This document shows positions 7,639 through 15,284 of a DNA stretch of 64,000 nt, one piece after another. The position numbers and the translations under genes are program-made. Under the pieces are notes generated by a model that was given only the letters and a program-made list of their open reading frames with translations, was not told the DNA's origin and ran no database searches. The stretch covers positions 248,001 to 312,000 of the forward strand of contig NZ_WFLI01000001.1 in NCBI RefSeq assembly GCF_009208555.1. Direction: 5' to 3'. The DNA comes from Janthinobacterium violaceinigrum (GTDB taxonomy: Bacteria > Pseudomonadota > Gammaproteobacteria > Burkholderiales > Burkholderiaceae_D). Each line of letters opens with the position of its first letter. Position 1 is the stretch's first letter.

Positions 7639-8457
7639 ATGCTCATCCAGTTCCTGCTTTCCCTCTGCGCCGCCACCGCCTTGCCCGCCTTTGCCGCCCT
7701 GCCCGCCCCCGCCATCGACAGCGTCGGCGGGCGCCAGCTGGAGTCGCTGACCCTGCGCCACGCCACCTCGCGCGACGTGGTGGTGTTCGAGAACGGCTCG
7801 CGCGCCACCATCGATAAATGGGGCACGGTGCCGGAGCGGCTGGCGCAGCAGGCGAGCGTGTTTGCCTACAACAGGCCCGGCTATGGCAACAGCGAGACGG
7901 CCACCACGCCGCGCGACGGGCGCACCATCGTCGAGGAGTTGCGTGCCGCGCTGCGCTTCAAGGGCCTGGCGCCGCCCTACGTGCTGGTCGGCCATTCGCT
8001 GGGCGGCCTGTACCTGCAGCTGTACGCGCGCGCCTATCCGCAAGAAGTCAAGGCGCTGGTGCTGGTCGACGCCCTGTATCCGCGCATGGTCAGGCCGGTA
8101 CAGGAGTTTCCGTGGCTCACGCGCATCGCGGGCCAGCTGGCCTTTTCCCGCACGGTCTGGCGCGAAATCGAGCACATCGACGGGACGGGCGAGATGGTGC
8201 TGGACCTGCCGGACGTCGGCAAACCCATGGTGCGCCTGGAGAACCGGCCCGTCTCCAGCACGGCGATCGCCGTAGATTTTGGTGCGTTCAGGATGGACCA
8301 GGCAAGCCGCGACGCCGTCAAGGCGCTGTATCCGCAGGCCGTCAACATGGTGGCGGACTCCAGCCACCAGATGGCGCTGACGTCGCCGGACGTCGTCGTG
8401 GCCGCGATCCGGCAGGTACTGCCGCTGGCGACCGAGAAAGTTGCTTTGGGAGATTGA
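7639..8457 (+). CDS. secreted alpha/beta hydrolase
   Basis: A 272-residue hydrolase with signal peptide MLIQFLLSLCAATALPAFA. The nucleophile elbow GHSLGG has Ser120; an oxyanion-type motif NRPGYGNS is at 78-85; the C-terminal His is in DSSHQMAL. The start was set at the ATG at 7639 because it gives a complete signal peptide; an ATG at 7609 would put ten charged and mixed residues in front. No substrate can be inferred. It follows the two-component genes but has about 100 bases of its own leader. Confidence 0.82.
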   Translation: MLIQFLLSLCAATALPAFAALPAPAIDSVGGRQLESLTLRHATSRDVVVFENGSRATIDKWGTVPERLAQQASVFAYNRPGYGNSETATTPRDGRTIVEELRAALRFKGLAPPYVLVGHSLGGLYLQLYARAYPQEVKALVLVDALYPRMVRPVQEFPWLTRIAGQLAFSRTVWREIEHIDGTGEMVLDLPDVGKPMVRLENRPVSSTAIAVDFGAFRMDQASRDAVKALYPQAVNMVADSSHQMALTSPDVVVAAIRQVLPLATEKVALGD

Positions 8458-8475
8458 TTTCCGGGCTGAAAACGC

Positions 8476-8507
8476 GACTGGCCCGCCGTTTGCGCGGCGG
8501 GCCAGTC
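8476..8507. terminator. bidirectional terminator between convergent genes
   Basis: A perfect 13-bp stem GACTGGCCCGCCG/CGGCGGGCCAGTC with a 6-base loop. It lies between the hydrolase (plus strand) and the DHA2 pump (minus strand). On the minus strand it is followed by GCGTTTTC, on the plus strand by TTC. Confidence 0.8.
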
Positions 8508-8542
8508 TTCAGTGCGGTATTGCCGGGCGCGTGGCCCATGCA

Positions 8543-10030
8543 TCAGGCGGCGCGGCGTGCCCGCAGATGCAGGTGGCGGATGGTGGCGGCGGCGGCCATC
8601 AGGATGGCGGACGCCGTGGCCAGCACGACAATGAACGCCTTGTCGAAGGCCGAGCGGGCCAGTTCCGACACTTGCAGGCCCAGTTCGGCCGGCAACTGTT
8701 CTGCGGCCAGCAGCGCCGCGTCGAGCGTGTCATGGGCATTCGGCAACAGGCCCGCGCTTTCCGGGATCACCAGGGTGGCGCTGTAGACGGCCGACAAGAT
8801 GGTGCCCAGCACGGTCACGCCGATCACGGCGCCCAGTTCATACGATACTTCCTCGATCGAGGCGGCCATGCCCGCTTGTTGCGGCGCCACGTTCAGCATC
8901 ACGGCGCTGGACGCGGCCGTCATGACGGCGCCCAGGCCCAGGCCCAGGATCACCAGGCTGGCCACTTGCGCCGGGACGGTGGCGTTGTGCAGCAGCAGGT
9001 AAGACGCCATGCCGATGCCGGACAGCAGCAAGGAACCCCACAAGACCATGGCCTTGTCGGCGCGCGGCAGCATGAAACCCGTCAGCGGTCCCGCAAAGAC
9101 GGACGCCAGCGGCAGCGGCAACAGCAGCAAGCCCGCTTCCAGCGGCGACAGTTCACGCACCAGCTGCATATGCTGGCTCAACGCCAGTTCCATGCCGATC
9201 AGGGCGGCGGAAGCCACCATGGCGGCGGCCACGGCGCTGGAAAACGGCAGTTCGCGGAACAGGGCGAAGTCGATCAGCGGCTTGGCCTGGCGCTTCTGGC
9301 GGCGCACGAAAGCGAGCATGAAGACGGCGCCCACGGCAAAGGCAAACGCGGCGATCGCATACGATGGCTGCGGCTTGCCCAGTTCCTTGATCGCATATAC
9401 GCCACCAAGCAGGCCCATCATGATTTGCAGCGAGCCTTTCAGATCCCACGGCTTGTCGCGGTTACCGGCCCGTTTCGGCAGGACGACGGCGGCCAGCACC
9501 AGGGTCAGCAGCACGATGGGCACGTTGATCAGGAAGACGGAACCCCACCAGTAATGTTCCATCAAGAAACCACCGAGCACGGGGCCAAACGCCGCACCGC
9601 CCGAGGCGATGGCTGCCCACACGCCGATGGCGAACGAACGCTCGCGGTTATCGGTAAATGTCAGGCGGATGATGGACAAGGTGGCCGGCATCATCAGCGC
9701 GGCGCCCAGGGCCAGCAGCACGCGGGCAAAGATCAGCCATTCGGCGGCGGGCGAAAACGCGGCGCACAGCGAGGCGATGCCGAACACGGCCAGGCCGGCG
9801 AGGAAAACGGGTTTGTGGCCCAGGCGGTCACCGAGGGTGCCGAGGCCGGGCAGCAAGCCGGAGACGACCAGCGCGTAGACGTTGATGATCCACAATTTTT
9901 CGGAAGCGGAAGCTTGCAGGTCGCGCGTCAGCGCGGGCAAGGCGGTGTAGAGCACGGTCATGTCGACCACGATCAGGAACAGGGCGCTGGAGACGATGGC
10001 CAGCGTCAGCCATTTTTTCATTGGATGCAT
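8543..10030 (-). CDS. DHA2-family MFS multidrug efflux pump (SmvA-like)
   Basis: A 495-residue inner-membrane protein with about 14 hydrophobic helices. MFS motif A is seen as GTLGDRLGHKPVF between helices 2 and 3; motif D1 appears near the start as DMTVLYTALP and motif C as GPVLGGFL. Family and length fit the proton-driven DHA2 pumps such as SmvA that expel cationic biocides and dyes. The start is probably the ATG at 10030 (MHPMKKW); a second ATG at 10021 is possible and neither has a strong ribosome site. An acetyltransferase gene lies 119 bases upstream on the same strand, with a LysR gene divergent beyond it. Confidence 0.87.
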   Translation of the reverse strand: MHPMKKWLTLAIVSSALFLIVVDMTVLYTALPALTRDLQASASEKLWIINVYALVVSGLLPGLGTLGDRLGHKPVFLAGLAVFGIASLCAAFSPAAEWLIFARVLLALGAALMMPATLSIIRLTFTDNRERSFAIGVWAAIASGGAAFGPVLGGFLMEHYWWGSVFLINVPIVLLTLVLAAVVLPKRAGNRDKPWDLKGSLQIMMGLLGGVYAIKELGKPQPSYAIAAFAFAVGAVFMLAFVRRQKRQAKPLIDFALFRELPFSSAVAAAMVASAALIGMELALSQHMQLVRELSPLEAGLLLLPLPLASVFAGPLTGFMLPRADKAMVLWGSLLLSGIGMASYLLLHNATVPAQVASLVILGLGLGAVMTAASSAVMLNVAPQQAGMAASIEEVSYELGAVIGVTVLGTILSAVYSATLVIPESAGLLPNAHDTLDAALLAAEQLPAELGLQVSELARSAFDKAFIVVLATASAILMAAAATIRHLHLRARRAA

Positions 10031-10149
10031 AAACAACTCATGGATTTTAGTGTAACTTTTAACAACTATCGGTATGGATAAATTTAGTGCTGCGCAAGTA
10101 TTTACGTTCCAGGCTGCTGCGGGCCTGGGCTGGTCGGGGGCGGCGGGCG

Positions 10150-10734
10150 TCAGCCACGGTCGCCATCCTTGTCATCCACGGCAGCCGTCACTTCCGGTAC
10201 GTCGAGTTCGCGCAGCATGACGACGGACACTTGCTTGAAGCCGCGCCCCTTGAAGAAGGTCTGCGCCGCCAGGTTGTGCGCGCCGCATTCGAGGAACAGG
10301 CGGGCGATGCCGTGGCTGCGCAATTCGCCAGCTACCCATTCCACCAGCAAGCTGCCGATGCCGCTACCGCGTACGGATGGCAGCAAGACCAGGTCGTCCA
10401 GCGCGGCAAACGATTTCGAGGCGCGCTGGCGCGTGTCGATGGAAACGAGGGCCATGCCGATGATGGCGTCGCCCGAAGTAGCCACGGCCAGCAAGGTCGA
10501 ATCGCCATGTTCCCAGTCATGCGACAAGGCGGCGCGGATTTCGCTGCGGATGACCTCAGGCAAGTCCGCGCGCCAGTTGCCGGGCGCATCGGCGCGTTCG
10601 CCCTGCAGTTCCGAATGGGAGATGTAGTCGGCGCTGACGTTGTCGAGGTAGAGCTTGCACAGCGCATCTTCGGCGGTGGCGTCGTGGCACCAGCTGAAGC
10701 TGATGGCGGGGGTACTGGCTTGAGCGTTTTTCAT
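10150..10734 (-). CDS. GNAT-family N-acetyltransferase
   Basis: A 194-residue acetyltransferase. The acetyl-CoA-binding region is LDDLVLLPSVRGSGIGSLLVEWV (R-G-x-G-I-G pyrophosphate loop), followed by LFLECGAHNLAAQTFFKGRGFK typical of the GNAT C-terminal half. The substrate is not identifiable. The ATG at 10734 was chosen over an upstream frame extension because the N-terminus MKNAQAS then starts just before the domain. It is divergent from a LysR regulator and upstream of the DHA2 pump, a layout often seen for small detoxification modules. Confidence 0.82.
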   Translation of the reverse strand: MKNAQASTPAISFSWCHDATAEDALCKLYLDNVSADYISHSELQGERADAPGNWRADLPEVIRSEIRAALSHDWEHGDSTLLAVATSGDAIIGMALVSIDTRQRASKSFAALDDLVLLPSVRGSGIGSLLVEWVAGELRSHGIARLFLECGAHNLAAQTFFKGRGFKQVSVVMLRELDVPEVTAAVDDKDGDRG

Positions 10735-10760
10735 GGCGGATCTCGTGTTGTTGAAAATGT

Positions 10761-10820
10761 AAATGCATTTTATGTCGCCCCTGAATGGCATTCAAGTTAA
10801 AATCCATCTGTAAAACAGAT
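10761..10820. promoter_or_regulatory. divergent control region with LysR-type box
   Basis: Between the acetyltransferase and the LysR gene lie a 10-bp palindrome AAATGCATTT (10761-10770) and ATCTGTAAAACAGAT (10806-10820). The latter is a perfect 6-bp inverted repeat matching the T-N11-A rule for LysR-type boxes. It ends 11 bases before the LysR ATG, as expected for autoregulation. Confidence 0.55.
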
Positions 10821-10831
10821 AGGGGAATGCC

Positions 10832-11713
10832 ATGCAATGGACTTTGGAACAAATGCGCTACTTCGAGGCGGCCGTCGCGGCCGGTTCTTTCTCGGGCGCC
10901 GCGCGCCGGCTGGGCCGCGCGCAATCGGTGGTCAGCACCTCGATAGGCTTGCTGGAAGCGGAGTTCGGCGTGGAACTGTTCGACCGCTCGCGCCGCAGCG
11001 CCGTGCTGACGGAAGCGGGCAAGGTGATGCACCTGGAAGCATGCGAACTGCTGCGCCAGGCCGAGCGGCTGCAGCTGCGGGCGCAGCTCTTGAGCGAGGC
11101 GCCGGAAGCGCAGCTGACCCTGGCGCTGGACGAAGCCCTGCCCTACCTGGCCATCAGCACCCTGGTCAAGGAACTGGCGGCGCGCTACCCGGCGCTGGAA
11201 CTGGTAATGCTCAACGCCACGGCGTCGGAAGTGGCGCAATACGTGGAGCAGCAGCAAGCCGACGTGGCCTTCCACTTCGACCGCGGCCCGATTTCTCCCG
11301 TGCTGGAACAGCAGCACATCGGCAGCGTGGCGCAAGGCGTGTTCGTGGCCAAGGGCCACGCCATGGCGCACGGCCAGGAGGTGAGCCGCAACGAGCTCAC
11401 CCGCTACCGCCAGCTGATCATGGATTCAGAGCTCAACCGCGAACACGCATTCAGCCCCGCCGTCTGGTTTTCCGACAGTTTTTACAGCATCGCGGAAATG
11501 GTCGCGGACGAGCTGGGCTGGGCGATCCTGCCCCTGAACATCGCCAATTACGACAATTACAAGGGGTATTTGCAGGAAGTGCCCTGCCCTGCGCTGGCCC
11601 TGTCGCGCCTGCCGGTGCGGCGCTTATCGATTCATGGGAAGAAGCTGAGCGAGACGAGTCTGTGGCTGACGACAAGGCTGGCGGAGTTGTTGGCGGATGG
11701 GCCGAGGGGGTGA
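10832..11713 (+). CDS. LysR-family transcriptional regulator
   Basis: A 293-residue regulator. The N-terminal winged helix-turn-helix (residues 1-60) includes FSGAARRLGRAQSVVSTSIGLLEAEFGVELFDRS; the rest is the two-lobed effector-binding domain (about 90-290). It is transcribed away from the GNAT/DHA2 pump genes and preceded by a T-N11-A palindrome. It most likely controls itself and those genes in response to a small molecule that cannot be named. Confidence 0.88.
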   Translation: MQWTLEQMRYFEAAVAAGSFSGAARRLGRAQSVVSTSIGLLEAEFGVELFDRSRRSAVLTEAGKVMHLEACELLRQAERLQLRAQLLSEAPEAQLTLALDEALPYLAISTLVKELAARYPALELVMLNATASEVAQYVEQQQADVAFHFDRGPISPVLEQQHIGSVAQGVFVAKGHAMAHGQEVSRNELTRYRQLIMDSELNREHAFSPAVWFSDSFYSIAEMVADELGWAILPLNIANYDNYKGYLQEVPCPALALSRLPVRRLSIHGKKLSETSLWLTTRLAELLADGPRG

Positions 11714-11929
11714 GTGCATGCAAGTCAGTGCAGGAATGTTGAGGCTTTTATGATAAATAGAAGCCAGTTCCTGAGTGCTGATCCGGCACGGCAAGGAGGC
11801 GGAGCTTCAAGGTCGAGGTGTGGCACAATCCTGAATGGTCTGAACTTGAATGATCAAAGATGGCAGCATGAAATGACGGGCGCTGGCATCTTTATTGACA
11901 CTAGCGACATTTGCTAGCCAAGGGAAATG

Positions 11930-12346
11930 ATGAGTATTGAAATAGTTGATGTGGAAAATGTATTGAAGGATTTTATTCTGACCATGAATGGTTGGGAACT
12001 TCATTACTACCCCGAGGTGCGAGAGAAAGGGCTGATTACTCTCAAAGAAAAAATGAAGCAGGATCTTGATGCTATTTTTGATTGCTTTTGCACCAAAAAA
12101 GAAAGAAAACAAGGTCGCCAGATGTCATTGCTCTGCAGCGATCCTCCTGAATACTCACCCACCGAAATATTTTTAAATTCATGCATCTCAGGAAGTAAAG
12201 CTGTCATTTCCACGCAGCAGACTTCGGGATTCAAGAATAGATACAGATATACATTTGGTCTTAAAAACCAGCAATGGCTTATTGATAAAAAAGAATGGCT
12301 TGATGAAGAGGAAGGCATGGAGCGTTGGCGACCGGCGTATCTTTAG
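11930..12346 (+). CDS. NTF2-fold immunity-like protein
   Basis: A 138-residue soluble protein. The opening (VLKDFILTMNGWE), the central LKEKMKQDLDAIFDCFCTKKERKQGRQMSL and the end (YTFGLKNQQWLIDKKEWLDEEEG) resemble the NTF2-like immunity proteins that neutralise polymorphic toxins. That assignment is from memory of the family pattern, not a search. No toxin gene is adjacent, so it would be an orphan immunity gene. The coding region is visibly richer in A/T than its neighbours, suggesting transfer. The second of two tandem ATGs is used because AAGGGA lies at a better distance from it. Confidence 0.5.
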   Translation: MSIEIVDVENVLKDFILTMNGWELHYYPEVREKGLITLKEKMKQDLDAIFDCFCTKKERKQGRQMSLLCSDPPEYSPTEIFLNSCISGSKAVISTQQTSGFKNRYRYTFGLKNQQWLIDKKEWLDEEEGMERWRPAYL

Positions 12347-12463
12347 TCGCGTTCGCTCAAGCTTGCGCCAATGCGGGCCACGCGACGACGATCAACGCAG
12401 TCCACGCTTCCGAGAGACGCCAGCAATCACAACGAGCGCGGTATCGTCCGCACCAGGAAAAGA

Positions 12464-13081
12464 ATGAGTATTAACACCAAACTGAAAAAACTCGAAGATA
12501 AGGCCATGGCCAAAGGCGAGTATGCGGTCGCCGCAGCCGCAGCCCATCTGTTGCACGATATTGGCTGCGTGGACAAGCAGATTAACCTGGTCGGGGCGCT
12601 GCACGAAGTCGGCTATCTGCAAAATTCATTTTCTCCATACTGGAAAGAATTCAGAACTGATGAATCGGCATGGATAGAACGCTGTTTGGCCAGGCTTGTC
12701 ACTGCTGATCATGACTATTGGGCGCTTGCCGCGCTTCTGGGCTGCAATGGTCCAACAACCATCAGCATCGCCATTGGCCAGGGTTTTAAATCCGCTGCAA
12801 CAAGGCTTTACGAACGTTTTGACAAACCCAAGGTCCATGTCGATACTTTATATTTGACAGCCAATGGAGAAGTGCTGCATCCCGTATTGGAAGTCGGCTA
12901 TGACATCAAAGACATGAAAACTGTCGACATGGGAAGAGCACGGGCACTTAGTCTGAAGAATAAACAATGGAAGCCAGGCGATCGTATGGGCGACGGCGGA
13001 CTGTCACTTTCCATGCAGGCCAAACTTCCGCATGGCGCATGGCGCTCGGTATGGACGGCTTTTAAAACATGGGATGCATGA
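12464..13081 (+). CDS. protein of unknown function
   Basis: A 205-residue soluble protein not recognised. The ATG at 12464 follows AGGAAAAG at a good distance. The N-terminal half is helical and Ala-rich (GEYAVAAAAAHLLHDIG); the C-terminal third has alternating beta-type stretches (VHVDTLYLTANGEVLHPVLEVGYD). No signal peptide or membrane helix. It sits in a patch with an immunity-like gene and another orphan, and could itself be a toxin-immunity or stress protein. Confidence 0.55.
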   Translation: MSINTKLKKLEDKAMAKGEYAVAAAAAHLLHDIGCVDKQINLVGALHEVGYLQNSFSPYWKEFRTDESAWIERCLARLVTADHDYWALAALLGCNGPTTISIAIGQGFKSAATRLYERFDKPKVHVDTLYLTANGEVLHPVLEVGYDIKDMKTVDMGRARALSLKNKQWKPGDRMGDGGLSLSMQAKLPHGAWRSVWTAFKTWDA

Positions 13082-13085
13082 CGAC

Positions 13086-13544
13086 ATGATGAATTGCAGG
13101 ACAGTCAATGCATGGCTGGAAATGGCGCAAGACGATGAGGTGTTCATTGATGCCGACGACATCAACCGCGAGGCGATGGAGAACATGTGGAGCTTTTCGC
13201 CCACGGATGAGGAAACGCCGCAGATCCATGCGGCCGATATCGTTGCATTCATCGGAGAATTGATCGCGGCACGCAGCGACGCGCTCGCTGGCGAGGAAAT
13301 GTTGTTCTATTGCTGGCACGATGTGCAGTGCCGCCAGTTGCGCTTCAGCCTGGTATCGCGCTCGCATGGCCGGCTGCCGTTTCGCTGCGAGGTGCGCGAA
13401 ACGCAGGATCTGGCGCTGATTGCCGAGCGCGTGGTGAACGGGGACTGGCGCAACGAGGATTTCATGCAGGCCCCGTCGGAGGAAGGCGATGAGCAGGAGC
13501 AAGTGCCGTTCATCCTGCCCGTATTTGTCGTGCCCGTGCCGTAG
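13086..13544 (+). CDS. acidic protein of unknown function
   Basis: A 152-residue, strongly acidic protein (for example AQDDEVFIDADDINREAMENM and PSEEGDEQEQ) with no recognised domain. It begins four bases after the previous stop, or overlaps it if the ATG at 13074 is used, so the two are probably cotranscribed. It is followed by a convergent oxidoreductase gene. Confidence 0.5.
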   Translation: MMNCRTVNAWLEMAQDDEVFIDADDINREAMENMWSFSPTDEETPQIHAADIVAFIGELIAARSDALAGEEMLFYCWHDVQCRQLRFSLVSRSHGRLPFRCEVRETQDLALIAERVVNGDWRNEDFMQAPSEEGDEQEQVPFILPVFVVPVP

Positions 13545-13575
13545 GAATCAGCGCGGCGCCGGGCCTTTACGTCAT

Positions 13576-14628
13576 TTACGCCAGGAAACGCGCGGGCCGG
13601 CAAGCCTCGAAGGCTGACGCTGGCTGGCCGTCGACGATTTCCCCGCTGGCCAGCTGTCCCACGATACCTGCCAGCACGACGCCCGGATGCATGACGCACA
13701 CGTACACGCCTTCTACCTGCGGCAAATAGCCGATGACGGGCACGCCATCAAAGGGCATGGGGCGCAGGCCCACACAGGCGAATTCCGGCGCGATGGCCCC
13801 GGCGCCTTCAAGTTCACGCCGGATCGCGCTGGCCGTGCGCTGCGCCATCGCGGCGGGCTGGTTTTCCGGCGCGTCGTCCACATAATCTTCCGCCGCCAGC
13901 ATGGTCCCATCTTCAGCTTGCCGCACTTCCATTGTGTGGCTGGAAATGATGCCGCGCACGAGGCCGGGCGGCGCTTGGTAGCGCAGGAAGATGGCGGGTG
14001 ACGCGTGGATGGGCAGGCTGGCGCCCAGTTGCGCGGCCAGCGCGGCAGTGCCCGTCCCCGCTGCCAGCACGACCGTGTCCGCCTCGATGAGGCCAGCGGC
14101 CGTTCCCACGCCCGTCACCTTCGCGTTGTGGACGGCAAAACCCAGCACGGGCGTGTGCGTGCGGACGGTCGCACCCAGCGCCCGGGCTGCTGCCAGCAAG
14201 GCGTGGGTCGCGGCAACGGCATCGAGGGCGCCCTGCTCCGGCTCGTACAGCGCCTGTTCCGGCGGCTGCTTCAGGCGCGGTTCAAAATGGGCGATCCGGG
14301 TCCGGTCTATCAATATACATGAGGGCGACATCCGCCCGTCCTGCGTGCCGTACGACAAGGCGCCATCCCAGCGCACCGACAATCCCGGCACGTGCGTTTC
14401 CAACTGGCGCCAGGCGGCGACGGCGCCGCCGCGCAGGGCCGCAATGGGGTCGATCCCCGCGCAGGATGCGTTGATCCAGGCAAACGAGGTACCCGTCACG
14501 CCGGAAGCGATGCCGCCCGCCTCGACGACGGTGACTTGCGCGCCCTTGCTGGCCAGGTGATACGCGAGTGAGGCGCCGACGATGCCGGCGCCGATGACGA
14601 CGATACGTTTTGAGGATTCCTGATTCAT
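13576..14628 (-). CDS. FAD-dependent amino-acid/amine oxidoreductase (DAO family)
   Basis: A 350-residue flavoprotein. The N-terminal Rossmann motif VVIGAGIVGASLAYHLASKGAQVTVVE binds FAD; the C-terminal G-L-R-P-M-P-FDGVPVIGYLPQVEGVYVCVMHPGV is the second FAD-contacting block of the D-amino-acid oxidase/glycine oxidase family. It likely oxidises the C-N bond of an amino acid or secondary amine; the substrate is unknown. An ATG at 14628 was chosen instead of an upstream TTG. A GNAT gene on the same strand ends 22 bases upstream, so the two may form an operon. Confidence 0.85.
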   Translation of the reverse strand: MNQESSKRIVVIGAGIVGASLAYHLASKGAQVTVVEAGGIASGVTGTSFAWINASCAGIDPIAALRGGAVAAWRQLETHVPGLSVRWDGALSYGTQDGRMSPSCILIDRTRIAHFEPRLKQPPEQALYEPEQGALDAVAATHALLAAARALGATVRTHTPVLGFAVHNAKVTGVGTAAGLIEADTVVLAAGTGTAALAAQLGASLPIHASPAIFLRYQAPPGLVRGIISSHTMEVRQAEDGTMLAAEDYVDDAPENQPAAMAQRTASAIRRELEGAGAIAPEFACVGLRPMPFDGVPVIGYLPQVEGVYVCVMHPGVVLAGIVGQLASGEIVDGQPASAFEACRPARFLA

Positions 14629-14650
14629 ATCTGGCAACTTTGCATATTTA

Positions 14651-15193
14651 TCATAGGACAGAGTCTACCCCAGCCGCCCGCAAATCCAGCGCATACGCAT
14701 GACCATCGACGACGTTGCCTTTCACGATGGCAATATCGGGCACGGCAACGCCCTGCGAGAAACGGCAGCGTTCCAGCACGCGGATCGAAGCCCCGTTGCC
14801 ATCGATGGCGTAGGCGCACAGGCTTTGCAACTGCCATTCCTCTTGCGCCAGGGCGATCAGGTACTGTAGCGCGGCCGTCGCCAGGCCCTTGCCCGCCTGC
14901 CGTTCGCCGATGCGGTAGCCGACTTCGGCCGTGCCCTGCTGCCGGTCGATGTCCTTGAGGTTGGCGCGCCCGATCAATTCACCGCGTTCGTCCACGATGA
15001 CGCATGGGTGCATGCGCCCCTGTGCGTGCTCGTCTAGGAATTGCGTGACGTGCGCGTGGATGCCGTCGATGCTGTAAAAAGCGTCCGGGCGCGGGTCGAT
15101 ATGGTGCTCGAACCAGGCCCGGTTGGCTTGCTCGAAGGCCAGCAGTGGCGCGGCGTCGTCGGGGCGCAAGGTGCGTATCGTGTGTGTGTTCAT
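14651..15193 (-). CDS. RimJ/RimL-type GNAT acetyltransferase
   Basis: A 180-residue acetyltransferase of the ribosomal-protein-acetylating style: IRTLRPDDAAPLLAF at the start, AEVGYRIGERQAGKGLATAALQYL for acetyl-CoA binding, then the NGASIRVLERCRF element. It is upstream of the DAO oxidase on the same strand and divergent from the HTH-citrate synthase gene. The target molecule is not known. Confidence 0.83.
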   Translation of the reverse strand: MNTHTIRTLRPDDAAPLLAFEQANRAWFEHHIDPRPDAFYSIDGIHAHVTQFLDEHAQGRMHPCVIVDERGELIGRANLKDIDRQQGTAEVGYRIGERQAGKGLATAALQYLIALAQEEWQLQSLCAYAIDGNGASIRVLERCRFSQGVAVPDIAIVKGNVVDGHAYALDLRAAGVDSVL

Positions 15194-15246
15194 GCAGACT
15201 CCTGGAAAGGCATGAGTCTAGTGAGGCGCCACCCGGGCCGTCAATC

Positions 15247-15263
15247 TTGATTCCATCAATCAA
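15247..15263. promoter_or_regulatory. palindrome in the GNAT / HTH-citrate synthase divergent region
   Basis: TTGATT-CCATC-AATCAA, a perfect 6-bp inverted repeat 22 bases before the citrate synthase ATG and 54 bases from the GNAT start. A plausible operator, perhaps for the helix-turn-helix of the neighbouring fusion protein. Confidence 0.45.
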
Positions 15264-15284
15264 TATAAAGTGACAAACGCTACA

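Noticed and set aside
5691..7826. Open frame of about 710 codons on the minus strand across the kinase and response-regulator genes
   Set aside because: It spans three real plus-strand genes and their junctions, with no recognisable domain.
8441..10081. Open frame of about 545 codons on the plus strand opposite the DHA2 pump
   Set aside because: Gln/Arg/His-rich shadow of a membrane-protein gene; no motifs.
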